NCBI RefSeq assembly: GCF_003054265.1
Contig: NZ_QBKT01000003.1
Span: 248,001 to 312,000 of the forward strand
DNA: 64,000 bases
Origin: Kordia periserrulae
Lineage (GTDB): Bacteria; Bacteroidota; Bacteroidia; Flavobacteriales; Flavobacteriaceae
Direction of reading: 5' to 3'
In this document: in pieces, positions 43,472-51,961 of the stretch
Numbering within the stretch: the stretch's first letter is position 1
Layout: each line of letters opens with the position of its first letter
Translations under genes and position numbers: made by a program
The notes under the pieces: model-generated
The model's database searches: none
What the model saw: the letters and a program-made list of their open reading frames with translations, nothing else
Told to the model about the DNA's origin: nothing

Positions 43472-43512
43472 GATGTTTGTTATTTTTCAAAAAATCATTC
43501 AGAAAAATACTA

Positions 43513-43543
43513 AAAAAATCCTTTCGTTACGGAAAGGATTTTT
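43513..43543 (-). terminator. Terminator after leucine-rich-repeat gene
   Basis: AAAAATCCTTTC (43514-43525) and GAAAGGATTTTT (43532-43543), a perfect twelve-pair stem with A and T runs, lies 25 bases beyond the stop codon of the minus-strand gene. Confidence 0.88.
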
Positions 43544-43567
43544 ATGATTTGTTGTTTTTATATCGTT

Positions 43568-45946
43568 TTACTGACTGCAATTACCGTCTATAAAGTCTTG
43601 TACTGTAGGATTGTAAGCATTCCCCACAATCACGGCGCAAAGCGAAGCTCCACTATTATCCCATTGGTAAGAGTTCATAAATGTTTCAATGGCACAGTAA
43701 TCCGTCAAGCTTGGATTTGGACCATTGATGTAACCCGTACAAAAATTCTCCCATTGTATCGCTCCAATGTTGACAGCGTTGAAAATACTTGGTGTAAATG
43801 TGGTTAAATTGTCAAGACCATTTAGGTTTTGTAAGTTTTCATTGTTGGCAACAATTAAAATTCGAAGTTCTAAAAGTGATTCTAGTCCAACAAGTGTGAC
43901 AAGCGCATCATTATTGTTGATGGTTAAATCGAGTACTTGTGTCAAATTTTGAAAAGCCGTTAGCGAATTTAGCGCGTCGTTATCGTCAATAGTTAAAAAG
44001 CGTAATTGTGTAATGTTTTCAACGCCTGACAAAGAAGTTAACACGTCATTATTGGAAATTCGTAAATCATTTTCAGCACCTAATTGTAAAATATCAATTC
44101 CTTGTAATGAGGTCAAATTTGCATTGTTCATAATTCGTAGTCCCTGCTCTACTGTTAAGTTACTAGGAATTCCCGCCAGTGATGTTAGTCCGTCATTGTT
44201 GTCAATTTTCAAAGATTTGATGCTTGCTAAGCTACTAAATCCTGCCAAAGATGTTAGGGACGGATTGTTGCTAATCAATACTTCATAACCGTCTACATTA
44301 GAGATATTTTGTAAATCTTGCAGCGTGGTAAGGTTTTCATTTCCAGCAATTCTTAAATATCCTGTAATTGAAGTGATGGTTGCTAATGGACTCAAATCGG
44401 TAATGTTTGTGAAATTATTTAAGTTACCGATGGTAACATTTCCATTAATTTGTGTAAAGCCAAATCCGCCAAAATCATTAACTTCTTCTTGCGTAGCTAA
44501 GACTATATTTCCATTAAAAGTTCCGCCCGTATCTTCACAGGTGCTTACGGTTCCTAAATTGACAGTAGTTCCATCAAGTGCAACGTTTTCTAAAAAAGTC
44601 CATTGATTGGAATCAAAGTCAAATATTTGAATATTTACAGTCATTGTATCGCAGTTTGTTAGCGAAATACTGATGGTTCCATCTGCAATAAAATACGTAT
44701 TTAAATCATCAATATACACATATCCATTGGTGATAGGATTTCCGTTACAATCTGTAGCCATACCTGTAATGTCTGTTGAGGTGAGATTGTCATTAGTAAA
44801 CGAAATATCTACATTCGTATTTGTAGCAAAACCACCAAGCGTTTGACTATGTACCAATTGACCTGAACAAATTCCTGAAGATTCATAAATTTTAACTTCA
44901 ATTTCTTCATTCATTGGAATCCATCCACATTCAACAGCTTGGTTTGCTGTTACATAACCGTAATATATAAACTGTTCGTTTGAAGCTAGCCTTATAATCG
45001 TTTGATAGGGCACAGCAAGATTTGTATTGGCATCTGTTATTGAAAAACACAAATTGATTAAATCATAAGGAATATCGCAGTTCCACCAAGTAAAGTGTGA
45101 AACTTCTGCTACATACATATTTGAGAATCGTACAGCTTGTCCTTCTTCTTTCCAATACCCTCTTTCTTCGTCAAAATACCACAATGGAATAAAGTCAGGC
45201 GCATTGTTTGTATTGGAAAAATCAATTGGAATTTCAATGGTAGCACGGTTAAATTGATTAATGTTTAACGGTTCTCCAGAAGGTGAAAATAAATTGACAG
45301 AAATCATTCCGTAAGTCTCCAAAGTTCTTGCATCATTATTGCTATCTTGAGCAAATAAGCTTCCAGGCATTCGTCTAAATGTATCCGCGCTGTTTGGTCC
45401 CAGATAGTCTAACATTACATCAACTTGTCCTGTATATGTTGTTCCATCTTCGCGCACAAATCCGCCACTAAAATTGACTTTTACACCATTATCAAGTGCT
45501 ACTGTTGAGAATTCTCCAGAATTGACAGTTGCGACAATGTTTTTCTTCAACATGGTAATTAAAACTCTGTTTTCGCCGCCAACTTTTGGAATCACGACTC
45601 TTGAAGCATCAAGATAGCCTTCTTTTTTAGCTTTGATGTAGGCGAAATTTTCATACACATCCGCACTTTTAATTAAAAATATTCCGTCTCTATTGGTAAA
45701 AACGGTGACGTTTCCGATAGTGACTTGTACATTGTTTAATTTGGTTCCGTTGTTGTCTTCTATAATTCCAGAAAAATCTCCTGTGGTAAAGTTTCCAAAA
45801 TTTTCCGCGATGAATTCTTCATCTCGTAAAATGTCTTCTTGGGTTTGCAGGTTTGGGATTGTTCGCGTATCTAAATCGTCATTTTCACAATTTTGCAGAC
45901 TTAAAACGCACACGAATGCAATGGTCAGTTTTAGTAATTTTTTCAT
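43568..45946 (-). CDS. Large lipoprotein with carboxypeptidase-regulatory-like and leucine-rich repeats
   Basis: A 792-residue surface-type lipoprotein. The signal ends LSLQNC (Cys20). Residues ~60-110 resemble a CarboxypepD-regulatory-like domain (GIIEDNNGTKLNNVQVTIGN). After a central beta region come about eight leucine-rich receptor-L-like repeats (~510-730), such as LTSLAGFSSLASIKSLKIDNND and similar. The C-terminus is Cys-containing. It probably works at the cell surface in binding or adhesion. A terminator follows it. Confidence 0.87.
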   Translation of the reverse strand: MKKLLKLTIAFVCVLSLQNCENDDLDTRTIPNLQTQEDILRDEEFIAENFGNFTTGDFSGIIEDNNGTKLNNVQVTIGNVTVFTNRDGIFLIKSADVYENFAYIKAKKEGYLDASRVVIPKVGGENRVLITMLKKNIVATVNSGEFSTVALDNGVKVNFSGGFVREDGTTYTGQVDVMLDYLGPNSADTFRRMPGSLFAQDSNNDARTLETYGMISVNLFSPSGEPLNINQFNRATIEIPIDFSNTNNAPDFIPLWYFDEERGYWKEEGQAVRFSNMYVAEVSHFTWWNCDIPYDLINLCFSITDANTNLAVPYQTIIRLASNEQFIYYGYVTANQAVECGWIPMNEEIEVKIYESSGICSGQLVHSQTLGGFATNTNVDISFTNDNLTSTDITGMATDCNGNPITNGYVYIDDLNTYFIADGTISISLTNCDTMTVNIQIFDFDSNQWTFLENVALDGTTVNLGTVSTCEDTGGTFNGNIVLATQEEVNDFGGFGFTQINGNVTIGNLNNFTNITDLSPLATITSITGYLRIAGNENLTTLQDLQNISNVDGYEVLISNNPSLTSLAGFSSLASIKSLKIDNNDGLTSLAGIPSNLTVEQGLRIMNNANLTSLQGIDILQLGAENDLRISNNDVLTSLSGVENITQLRFLTIDDNDALNSLTAFQNLTQVLDLTINNNDALVTLVGLESLLELRILIVANNENLQNLNGLDNLTTFTPSIFNAVNIGAIQWENFCTGYINGPNPSLTDYCAIETFMNSYQWDNSGASLCAVIVGNAYNPTVQDFIDGNCSQ

Positions 45947-46030
45947 AAAAATGGGTTTTGGTTGTGTTTTTTAGATGTGAAAACTTTCAAAAGGTTGCGT
46001 AAACCATCACAAAGTTTACAAATAAAATAA

Positions 46031-47842
46031 CTACTCAGGATTTTCAGCGGTCATTTGTAAGATGGTTGCTAGTAAAATCACAATAACACAACCCACTAAA
46101 TTCAACCATAAAAACGGCATAATTTCTATATACCAAATTCCTATGACAATGATTTGCGTTATTAATGCTGCCATAAATACGGCATTTCCTTTTACTTTCT
46201 TAAAGAAGAAAGCTAATAGAAAAATTCCCAGCACATTTCCATAAAATATAGAACCGATAATGTTTACTAACTGGATTAAATTTTCAGCCAAACTTGCAAA
46301 ACATGCAATAATGATGGCTAAAATTCCCCAACCGAGTGTAAACCATTTGGTTGCTTTTACATAGTGTTCATCATCTGCATTTGGATCTACAGAAGGCACA
46401 CCTTTTCGATTGCGTTTGTATAAATCGATAGACGTAATCGTGGCTAAGGCGTTGATTTCAGAGGCCGTTGATGACATGGCAGCGGACAGAATTACCGCTA
46501 ATAATAAGCCAATTAAACCGCTTGGTAAATATTTTAAAATGAATGAAATAAACATGTAATCGCGGTCATTGGTTTCGCTGTCTTTTGCTGCGTATTTGTA
46601 CAATGTTTTGAGTTCCGCTTGTTTTACTTTGTAGATTTCACTTTCAGGATTTTTTTCTAAAGAAGCGACCTCTTTTTTCAATTTATCATATTCTGTAGCA
46701 TATTCCGCATCAATCGCACGTTTGATTAAATATTTGGATTCAGCGCGATAGGATTTTTCTATACTATCTAAGCGTAATAACTGTTGTTTGTCGGCTGTGT
46801 TGTATGATTTTGCCAATTGCACACTAACCGCTTTTTTCTTCTCGAAAAGCGCTGTTTGTTTTTCTTGCAAGGCTTTGTAATCATTGGCATATTCAGAAGC
46901 CAACACTTTCTCCGTAGAAGCATCAATAAAGTTCAATGGTGCGGGATTGAATTGATAAAACACAAACACCATCACACCAACTAATAAGATGAAAAACTGC
47001 ATTGGAACTTTCAACAAACCATTAAACATCATTCCCCAACGCATTTCTTTGACTGATTTCCCTGAAAGATAGCGTTGTACTTGACTTTGATCGGTTCCGA
47101 AGTAGGAGAGCATCAAAAACGTTCCGCCAAGAATTCCCGTCCAAACGGTGTATCTATTATCCAAATCGAATGAAAAATCCAAGACTTCCATTTTTCCACT
47201 CGCACCTGCAATATCTAAAGCTTCTACAAAGCCAACATCTTTTGGAATTAAATCTAAGGTAATGAAGAACGCAGCAAACATTCCCGCAAAAATGACAAAC
47301 ATTTGTTGCTTTTGCGTCACGCTTACGGCTTTCGTTCCGCCAGAAACGGTGTAGATGATTACTAAAATTCCGATGATAATATTCAACGTGATTAAATTCC
47401 ATCCCAACACAATTGACAAAATAATTGCAGGCGCAAAAATGGTGATTCCCGCTGCCAATCCTCGCTGAATGAGAAATAAAATTGCTGTTAAGGTTCTGGT
47501 TTTTAGGTCAAAGCGATTTTCTAAAAATTCGTACGCTGTGTACACTTTCAGTTTGTGATACAGCGGAATAAACACCATACAAATAATGACCATAGCAATA
47601 GGCAATCCGAAGTAAAATTGCACAAATCCCATTCCGTCGCTAAACGCTTGTCCCGTTGTTGATAAAAAGGTAATAGCACTTGCTTGTGTTGCCATGACCG
47701 ACAAGCCAATCGTCCACCATTTTGTGGAGCTTCCGCCACGAATATAATCTTCCGAGCTTTTGCTTCCACGCGTTTTCCAAGTTCCGTACCCTACAATGGC
47801 GGTAAGTGTTCCAATTAAAACAATCCAGTCTAATGCTTGCAT
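46031..47842 (-). CDS. Sodium:solute symporter with charged cytoplasmic insertion
   Basis: A 603-residue member of the SSS family with ~13 membrane helices. It begins with DWIVLIGTLTAIVGYGTW, and has a GLSVMATQASAITFLSTTGQAF segment and DQSQVQRYLSGKS. Between the middle helices there is a ~110-residue, Lys/Glu/Ala-rich, coiled-coil-like insertion (roughly residues 305-420) that is absent from short SSS proteins. The substrate is unknown. A 35-residue membrane gene lies 10 bases upstream, followed by a deacetylase gene. Confidence 0.92.
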   Translation of the reverse strand: MQALDWIVLIGTLTAIVGYGTWKTRGSKSSEDYIRGGSSTKWWTIGLSVMATQASAITFLSTTGQAFSDGMGFVQFYFGLPIAMVIICMVFIPLYHKLKVYTAYEFLENRFDLKTRTLTAILFLIQRGLAAGITIFAPAIILSIVLGWNLITLNIIIGILVIIYTVSGGTKAVSVTQKQQMFVIFAGMFAAFFITLDLIPKDVGFVEALDIAGASGKMEVLDFSFDLDNRYTVWTGILGGTFLMLSYFGTDQSQVQRYLSGKSVKEMRWGMMFNGLLKVPMQFFILLVGVMVFVFYQFNPAPLNFIDASTEKVLASEYANDYKALQEKQTALFEKKKAVSVQLAKSYNTADKQQLLRLDSIEKSYRAESKYLIKRAIDAEYATEYDKLKKEVASLEKNPESEIYKVKQAELKTLYKYAAKDSETNDRDYMFISFILKYLPSGLIGLLLAVILSAAMSSTASEINALATITSIDLYKRNRKGVPSVDPNADDEHYVKATKWFTLGWGILAIIIACFASLAENLIQLVNIIGSIFYGNVLGIFLLAFFFKKVKGNAVFMAALITQIIVIGIWYIEIMPFLWLNLVGCVIVILLATILQMTAENPE

Positions 47843-47852
47843 GCGATACGAA

Positions 47853-47960
47853 TTAAGAGAACATGTTCATGATGAAGTAAAATAAAAGTATGTACGCCAA
47901 GTTTGCTACTAAAATGACCGTGTACATTTTTTTCCAAACGAATTTTTTAGTGTCGCTCAT
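47853..47960 (-). CDS. 35-residue single-helix membrane protein next to symporter
   Basis: An ATG at 47960 and a TAA at 47853 enclose 35 codons: a charged start (MSDTKKFVWKKM) and one hydrophobic helix (~13-32). It lies 3 bases downstream of the deacetylase stop and 10 bases upstream of the symporter ATG, with both neighbours on the same strand. The position and type fit a small accessory subunit of the symporter. Confidence 0.72.
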   Translation of the reverse strand: MSDTKKFVWKKMYTVILVANLAYILLFYFIMNMFS

Positions 47961-47963
47961 ACC

Positions 47964-50495
47964 TTAGTTTTTTAGTGTTGATTGTTTAACGATTTGCGCT
48001 TTGCCCACCGAAATCATATTGGTGAATAATTTGTACGCACCAGGAACGCCCGCAGGTAATTCGCGGAAAAAGCTCAATCCTGTGTAAATGTAGTTTCCTT
48101 TGCCGTATTTGGCGATGAGCAGACTTCCTTTTTTGGCAGTTTCACCTGTATCGTTCATGGAAAGAATCGGCGTGAATTCGCTTCCCCAAGTGTTTGGAAA
48201 ATACAATCCGCGTTCTTGTACCCAACCTTCAAAGTCTTTGGCTTCTATTTTGTTTGGAAAATTTACTAAAGAATGGTCTTTCGCGATGATTTCTACCGTT
48301 GCATTTTCGTCTGTGACACGGTCGCGTGATAGTTGTAAGTTGTACGGAGCCAATTCGTTCGGAGCTACATTAAGACGGCGATTGGTATTGTATTGTACAA
48401 TCACGTTTCCACCATTTTTTACATAGTCTAGAATGTATTTTTGCTTAAATTTTAACTCGTCAACCGTATTATACGCACGAATTCCCACTACTACCGCATC
48501 GTACTTTTGAAGCAACTCAGCATTAATTGTTGAAGGATCAATGATTTCTACGTCGTATCCAATTTGACGCAAACTCTCAGGAATGGCATCACCCGCACCT
48601 TGAATATACCCAATATATTGTCCACTTTTTTGAATATTCAAGCGGACAACTTTCGTTTCAGAAGGTAATAGTACCGATTGTTTCGGTATATGGTCGTATT
48701 CAATTTCGCTCAAGGCTTTTGTATATTTTTTATCACCAATAAACACTTCTGGTGTCAATACACCTTCACTTTGCGTAGATGGTGGCACCACTGTAAACAT
48801 CAGTGTGACTTCGTCGCCTTTTTGTTCAATGGTAAGTTTTTGCTTTTCAGGATATACTTTCCAGCTATACGGATGTTTGATAGAAACATAACCGTCAATA
48901 TTATCTTTTCCTGCTTTAACGGTTACAGGTATTTCTTTGGTAGCATCGTCAGAGAAAATGATGACTTTATCTGCAAAATCAGCAGTGACTTCTGGTAATA
49001 TTTCAAACGGTTGATACAATTCGCCTTTGTCTGGTTTTGAATAGCGATAGACTACAGGTTTTGTTATCGTGATTGGCGTTCCTTCAATTTGTAGATTGAA
49101 TTTTATCGTTGCTGGTCGCGGTGTTTCTGGCAATCCACGCAATTGTTGGTTTGGAACTTTGTACATGCCCAACGTGCCTTTTTCAAACAACCAATACGGC
49201 GCAGAATAGTCGTCCGTTGCGATGTTGATATTTAATGTAAAGTTTTCTCTGTTATTTGGTTGCAATGCAAGGTCTTTTTTGTCTGTTTTATTATCAATGG
49301 AAGATGTTGTAGAGATTAATTTGATGTTTGCATTACTCCTGTTGAGCGCTTCAATATTGACATTTATAGCGCTTCTCGGCGTAGCGCTTGGCGCTGCTGC
49401 AGATGCTTCTAAGTACAATCCGGCGCAAGCCTGAATAATTGCTTCAATTTCTGCCAGTTTGATGGTTTTCCAATGTGCATCTTCCAACTGTTGAATCAAT
49501 TTGTAAGCGTTCATCAATTGTGGCAAATGTGATGCAGGATTTACAAAGTTGAAGTCTTTTTCAATGGCATATAAAATATTTCCAATCGCTTTTCCGCCTT
49601 TGACACGATTCCAAGACGTATCAATTCCTGAAAAGATATTGCTTTTATCTTCTGGAAAGTCACCTTTTAAAAATTCGATGTATTCTTCTTGTGTTCCGCG
49701 CGTGGTCAATCGCCCAAATCCTTGACATAAGTGTTGACTACTCGCAATAGACGCCAATTCGTTATTCGATAAACCTTTCAGTGGATAATACACCCCAATA
49801 TCAAAATTGAGCATTTTGCTTTTATCGGCTTTTTCAAATTTTTCTTGACTTCCGTAAAACCACCAAGAAGTGTTGAAAAATAAGCGTTTTGGTTGCCAAG
49901 CATCGTATGTTTTTAGTTGCGACGTATATTTTGTGTCATCGCCAGCCAAATCGAATGCTTCCATACTCAACATGGCAGACGTGGTGTGATGTCCGTGTGT
50001 TCTTCCAGGTGTTCTGTGATCAAAACGATTGATGATAACATCGGGTTTAAATTTTCGAATTGCCCAAACCACATCGCTGAGTACTTCATCTTTGTTCCAA
50101 ATGTCCAACGTTTCATCCGGATGTTTGGAATAGCCAAAATCATTGGCGCGTGTAAATAATTGTTCTCCACCATCTACACGACGTGCTGCAAGAAGTTCTT
50201 GTGTACGAATGACACCCAATTGCTCACGAATTTCGGGTCCAATTAAGTTTTGTCCGCCATCACCACGTGTCAACGATAGATAGGCTGTTCGCGCTTTCAC
50301 TTCATTGGACAAATAGGAGATGAGTCGTGTATTTTCATCATCGGGATGTGCGGCTACATATAAAGCAGATCCTAAAAAATTGAGTTTTTGTAGTTTCTCG
50401 TAGATTTGGTTGGAGGAAAGTTTATCTGGTTTTTGTGCTGAAATCGTAGATAGAAACAGACAATTCACTAGAATAAACAGTACTAATTTTTTCAT
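47964..50495 (-). CDS. Secreted PIG-L family deacetylase with C-terminal GATase-like domain
   Basis: The start at ATG 50495 gives 843 residues with a signal peptide (MKKLVLFILVNCLFLSTISA); a start at 50525 would add a charged stretch before it. The PIG-L domain (~40-280) has the zinc motif AHPDDE (49-54) and a later HGHH. The middle is beta-rich (NEW3-like), and the last ~180 residues resemble a ThuA/GATase1-like fold (YDAVVVGIRAYNT, YVKNGGNVIVQYN). It likely removes N-acetyl groups from sugars in the periplasm; co-transcription with a symporter suggests uptake of the product. Confidence 0.92.
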   Translation of the reverse strand: MKKLVLFILVNCLFLSTISAQKPDKLSSNQIYEKLQKLNFLGSALYVAAHPDDENTRLISYLSNEVKARTAYLSLTRGDGGQNLIGPEIREQLGVIRTQELLAARRVDGGEQLFTRANDFGYSKHPDETLDIWNKDEVLSDVVWAIRKFKPDVIINRFDHRTPGRTHGHHTTSAMLSMEAFDLAGDDTKYTSQLKTYDAWQPKRLFFNTSWWFYGSQEKFEKADKSKMLNFDIGVYYPLKGLSNNELASIASSQHLCQGFGRLTTRGTQEEYIEFLKGDFPEDKSNIFSGIDTSWNRVKGGKAIGNILYAIEKDFNFVNPASHLPQLMNAYKLIQQLEDAHWKTIKLAEIEAIIQACAGLYLEASAAAPSATPRSAINVNIEALNRSNANIKLISTTSSIDNKTDKKDLALQPNNRENFTLNINIATDDYSAPYWLFEKGTLGMYKVPNQQLRGLPETPRPATIKFNLQIEGTPITITKPVVYRYSKPDKGELYQPFEILPEVTADFADKVIIFSDDATKEIPVTVKAGKDNIDGYVSIKHPYSWKVYPEKQKLTIEQKGDEVTLMFTVVPPSTQSEGVLTPEVFIGDKKYTKALSEIEYDHIPKQSVLLPSETKVVRLNIQKSGQYIGYIQGAGDAIPESLRQIGYDVEIIDPSTINAELLQKYDAVVVGIRAYNTVDELKFKQKYILDYVKNGGNVIVQYNTNRRLNVAPNELAPYNLQLSRDRVTDENATVEIIAKDHSLVNFPNKIEAKDFEGWVQERGLYFPNTWGSEFTPILSMNDTGETAKKGSLLIAKYGKGNYIYTGLSFFRELPAGVPGAYKLFTNMISVGKAQIVKQSTLKN

Positions 50496-50584
50496 TACAA
50501 ATGATTTGGTTAGGATAACTCTCAAAAATAGAAAAGTTCAGCAATTCGTATCTATTTTTAACGTTCTTTAACTTTCGTAATTGC

Positions 50585-50610
50585 ATAAAAAAAGCGAACC
50601 GAAGTTCGCT
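50585..50610 (-). terminator. UUCG terminator, copy A
   Basis: On the minus strand AGCGAAC-TTCG-GTTCGCT followed by a T run. The C(UUCG)G tetraloop is very stable. The identical hairpin is found at 50964 and 54157. Confidence 0.9.
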
Positions 50611-50634
50611 TGTAGTGTTACATTTCTAAAATGG

Positions 50635-50856
50635 TTAGCATCCATTGCATCTTGAATAGCAATCAGAGTCACAAGAACGCGTGATACAAACTTTTTCATC
50701 TAACGAGTGTGGTACAGTTATAGTCCAAGGCAGTGGAATTGGCTCAGGACAATACTGTGATTGGTCTGTTGTTGGCGCGCCTCCAAAGACATTGTTTTCC
50801 AAATTAGAAATCGTTTTTTTACCTAATGAAAGGTTTTTGAAAGTTCTTTTTTTCAT
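50635..50856 (-). CDS. Class I lanthipeptide-type GG-leader precursor A (Cys-rich)
   Basis: A 73-residue precursor. The leader MKKRTFKNLSLGKKTISNLE is the Bacteroidota 'natural product precursor' pattern (KKxxxxL-L-K-TISxL), with a Gly-Gly site at 25-26 (VFGG). The core of 47 residues has Pro- and Ser/Thr-rich parts and six Cys, four of them in the last 12 residues (SCDSDCYSRCNGC). No LanB, LanC, radical SAM or ABC gene lies nearby, so the enzymes would act from elsewhere. It is one short transcript closed by the copy A terminator. Confidence 0.8.
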   Translation of the reverse strand: MKKRTFKNLSLGKKTISNLENNVFGGAPTTDQSQYCPEPIPLPWTITVPHSLDEKVCITRSCDSDCYSRCNGC

Positions 50857-50963
50857 TTTAAATCTATTTTAAGTTTCGAGTTCAAAGAACGAAATCGTTA
50901 CAAAAAAATAGTAGGGGAAAAACACGGATTCCCTTTTGGAGAAACACTTGAATTTTTTGGGGA

Positions 50964-50988
50964 TAAAAAAAGCGAACCGAAGTTCGCT
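50964..50988 (-). terminator. UUCG terminator, copy B
   Basis: AGCGAAC (50971-50977), CGAA, GTTCGCT (50982-50988) on the plus strand, with an A run before it. It closes the fibre-like gene on the minus strand and is identical to copies A and C. Confidence 0.9.
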
Positions 50989-51012
50989 CTGAAAATGGTT
51001 AGTACTATGTTT

Positions 51013-51918
51013 TTAGTTTTTAACGTTTAGTTTTTGTTTGAGAATTTTATTTTCTTCTTTTAGTGTTTTGATTTCCTTGTTCATTTCAATCATATACAAG
51101 GTTAACTCTTCAATTTTTTGGAGTAATTTAGAGTCCATTTCACCTAAAAGAATACCGTTTTCTGCGACTTCTTTAGCTGAAGGAATGTCTTTTAAGTGTC
51201 CTTTTTCGTTAATATGTTGTTCTACCTCTTCTAAAGATGGAAGAGCGTAATTACTTTCAAATACAAAATCAGACCAACCTGTTTCAACTTTCACTTCTTT
51301 GGCGCGAACTTTTCCGTTTACAGCAAGTTTCCAATTTTCAGTTCCGCCTACATCGGTAGTTCCAATCCCGATATTGCTATCTGTGAAAATGTCGCCTTCT
51401 ATTAAGGCACTACCATCTTTGACAACGAATTTGTGTGATGGTTCGTAGGTTGCATATTGTCCAATTACTATTCTTGAATCAGATTTAGGCATTTGAAGAT
51501 ACACCTTATTATTAGTAATACTGCCTTCATCTATTTTGAAAAATTCAGCTCCATTTTCATCGTACATTACCATTGTAGATGTTGACAAACTATTTGTTAT
51601 TCCGAATCGCCATTTTGAATTCTCATCTGTCATTAAGAATTGTAATTGAGCACTTGTGTTAGTCGACGGATTATTATTTACATAAAAATCAAAATTTCGT
51701 CTATTAGTAGTCCATTCGCTTCCAATTTGTAAAGCAAACGCTGGATTTCCGTTATTAGTTAGGATTGCTTTTTCAGCTTTAATTGTCCCTAAAACTTCAA
51801 GTTCATCAGTTGGTGTAGTTGTTCCAATACCTACATTTCCTGTAGTGGGAAATGTATTATTTTGTGACTGTATAGTACTAACTATTAAAATTGTTAGTAA
51901 AAAAGTTAATTTTTTCAT
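51013..51918 (-). CDS. Secreted fibre-like protein with C-terminal coiled coil
   Basis: A 301-residue protein with a signal peptide (to ~residue 19). It has the GNVGIGTTTPTDELEVLGTIKA start, SNIGIGTT and LAVNGKVRAKEVKVE segments, and the conserved ESNYALPSLEEVEQHI-NEKGHL end seen in many flavobacterial tail-fibre-like proteins, then a heptad coiled coil (~260-300). It probably trimerises at the cell surface. It is downstream of the S8 protease gene by 43 bases. Confidence 0.85.
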   Translation of the reverse strand: MKKLTFLLTILIVSTIQSQNNTFPTTGNVGIGTTTPTDELEVLGTIKAEKAILTNNGNPAFALQIGSEWTTNRRNFDFYVNNNPSTNTSAQLQFLMTDENSKWRFGITNSLSTSTMVMYDENGAEFFKIDEGSITNNKVYLQMPKSDSRIVIGQYATYEPSHKFVVKDGSALIEGDIFTDSNIGIGTTDVGGTENWKLAVNGKVRAKEVKVETGWSDFVFESNYALPSLEEVEQHINEKGHLKDIPSAKEVAENGILLGEMDSKLLQKIEELTLYMIEMNKEIKTLKEENKILKQKLNVKN

Positions 51919-51961
51919 GACTTTTATGAGATATTTTATTTTTAATTTATTTGTATAGAAA

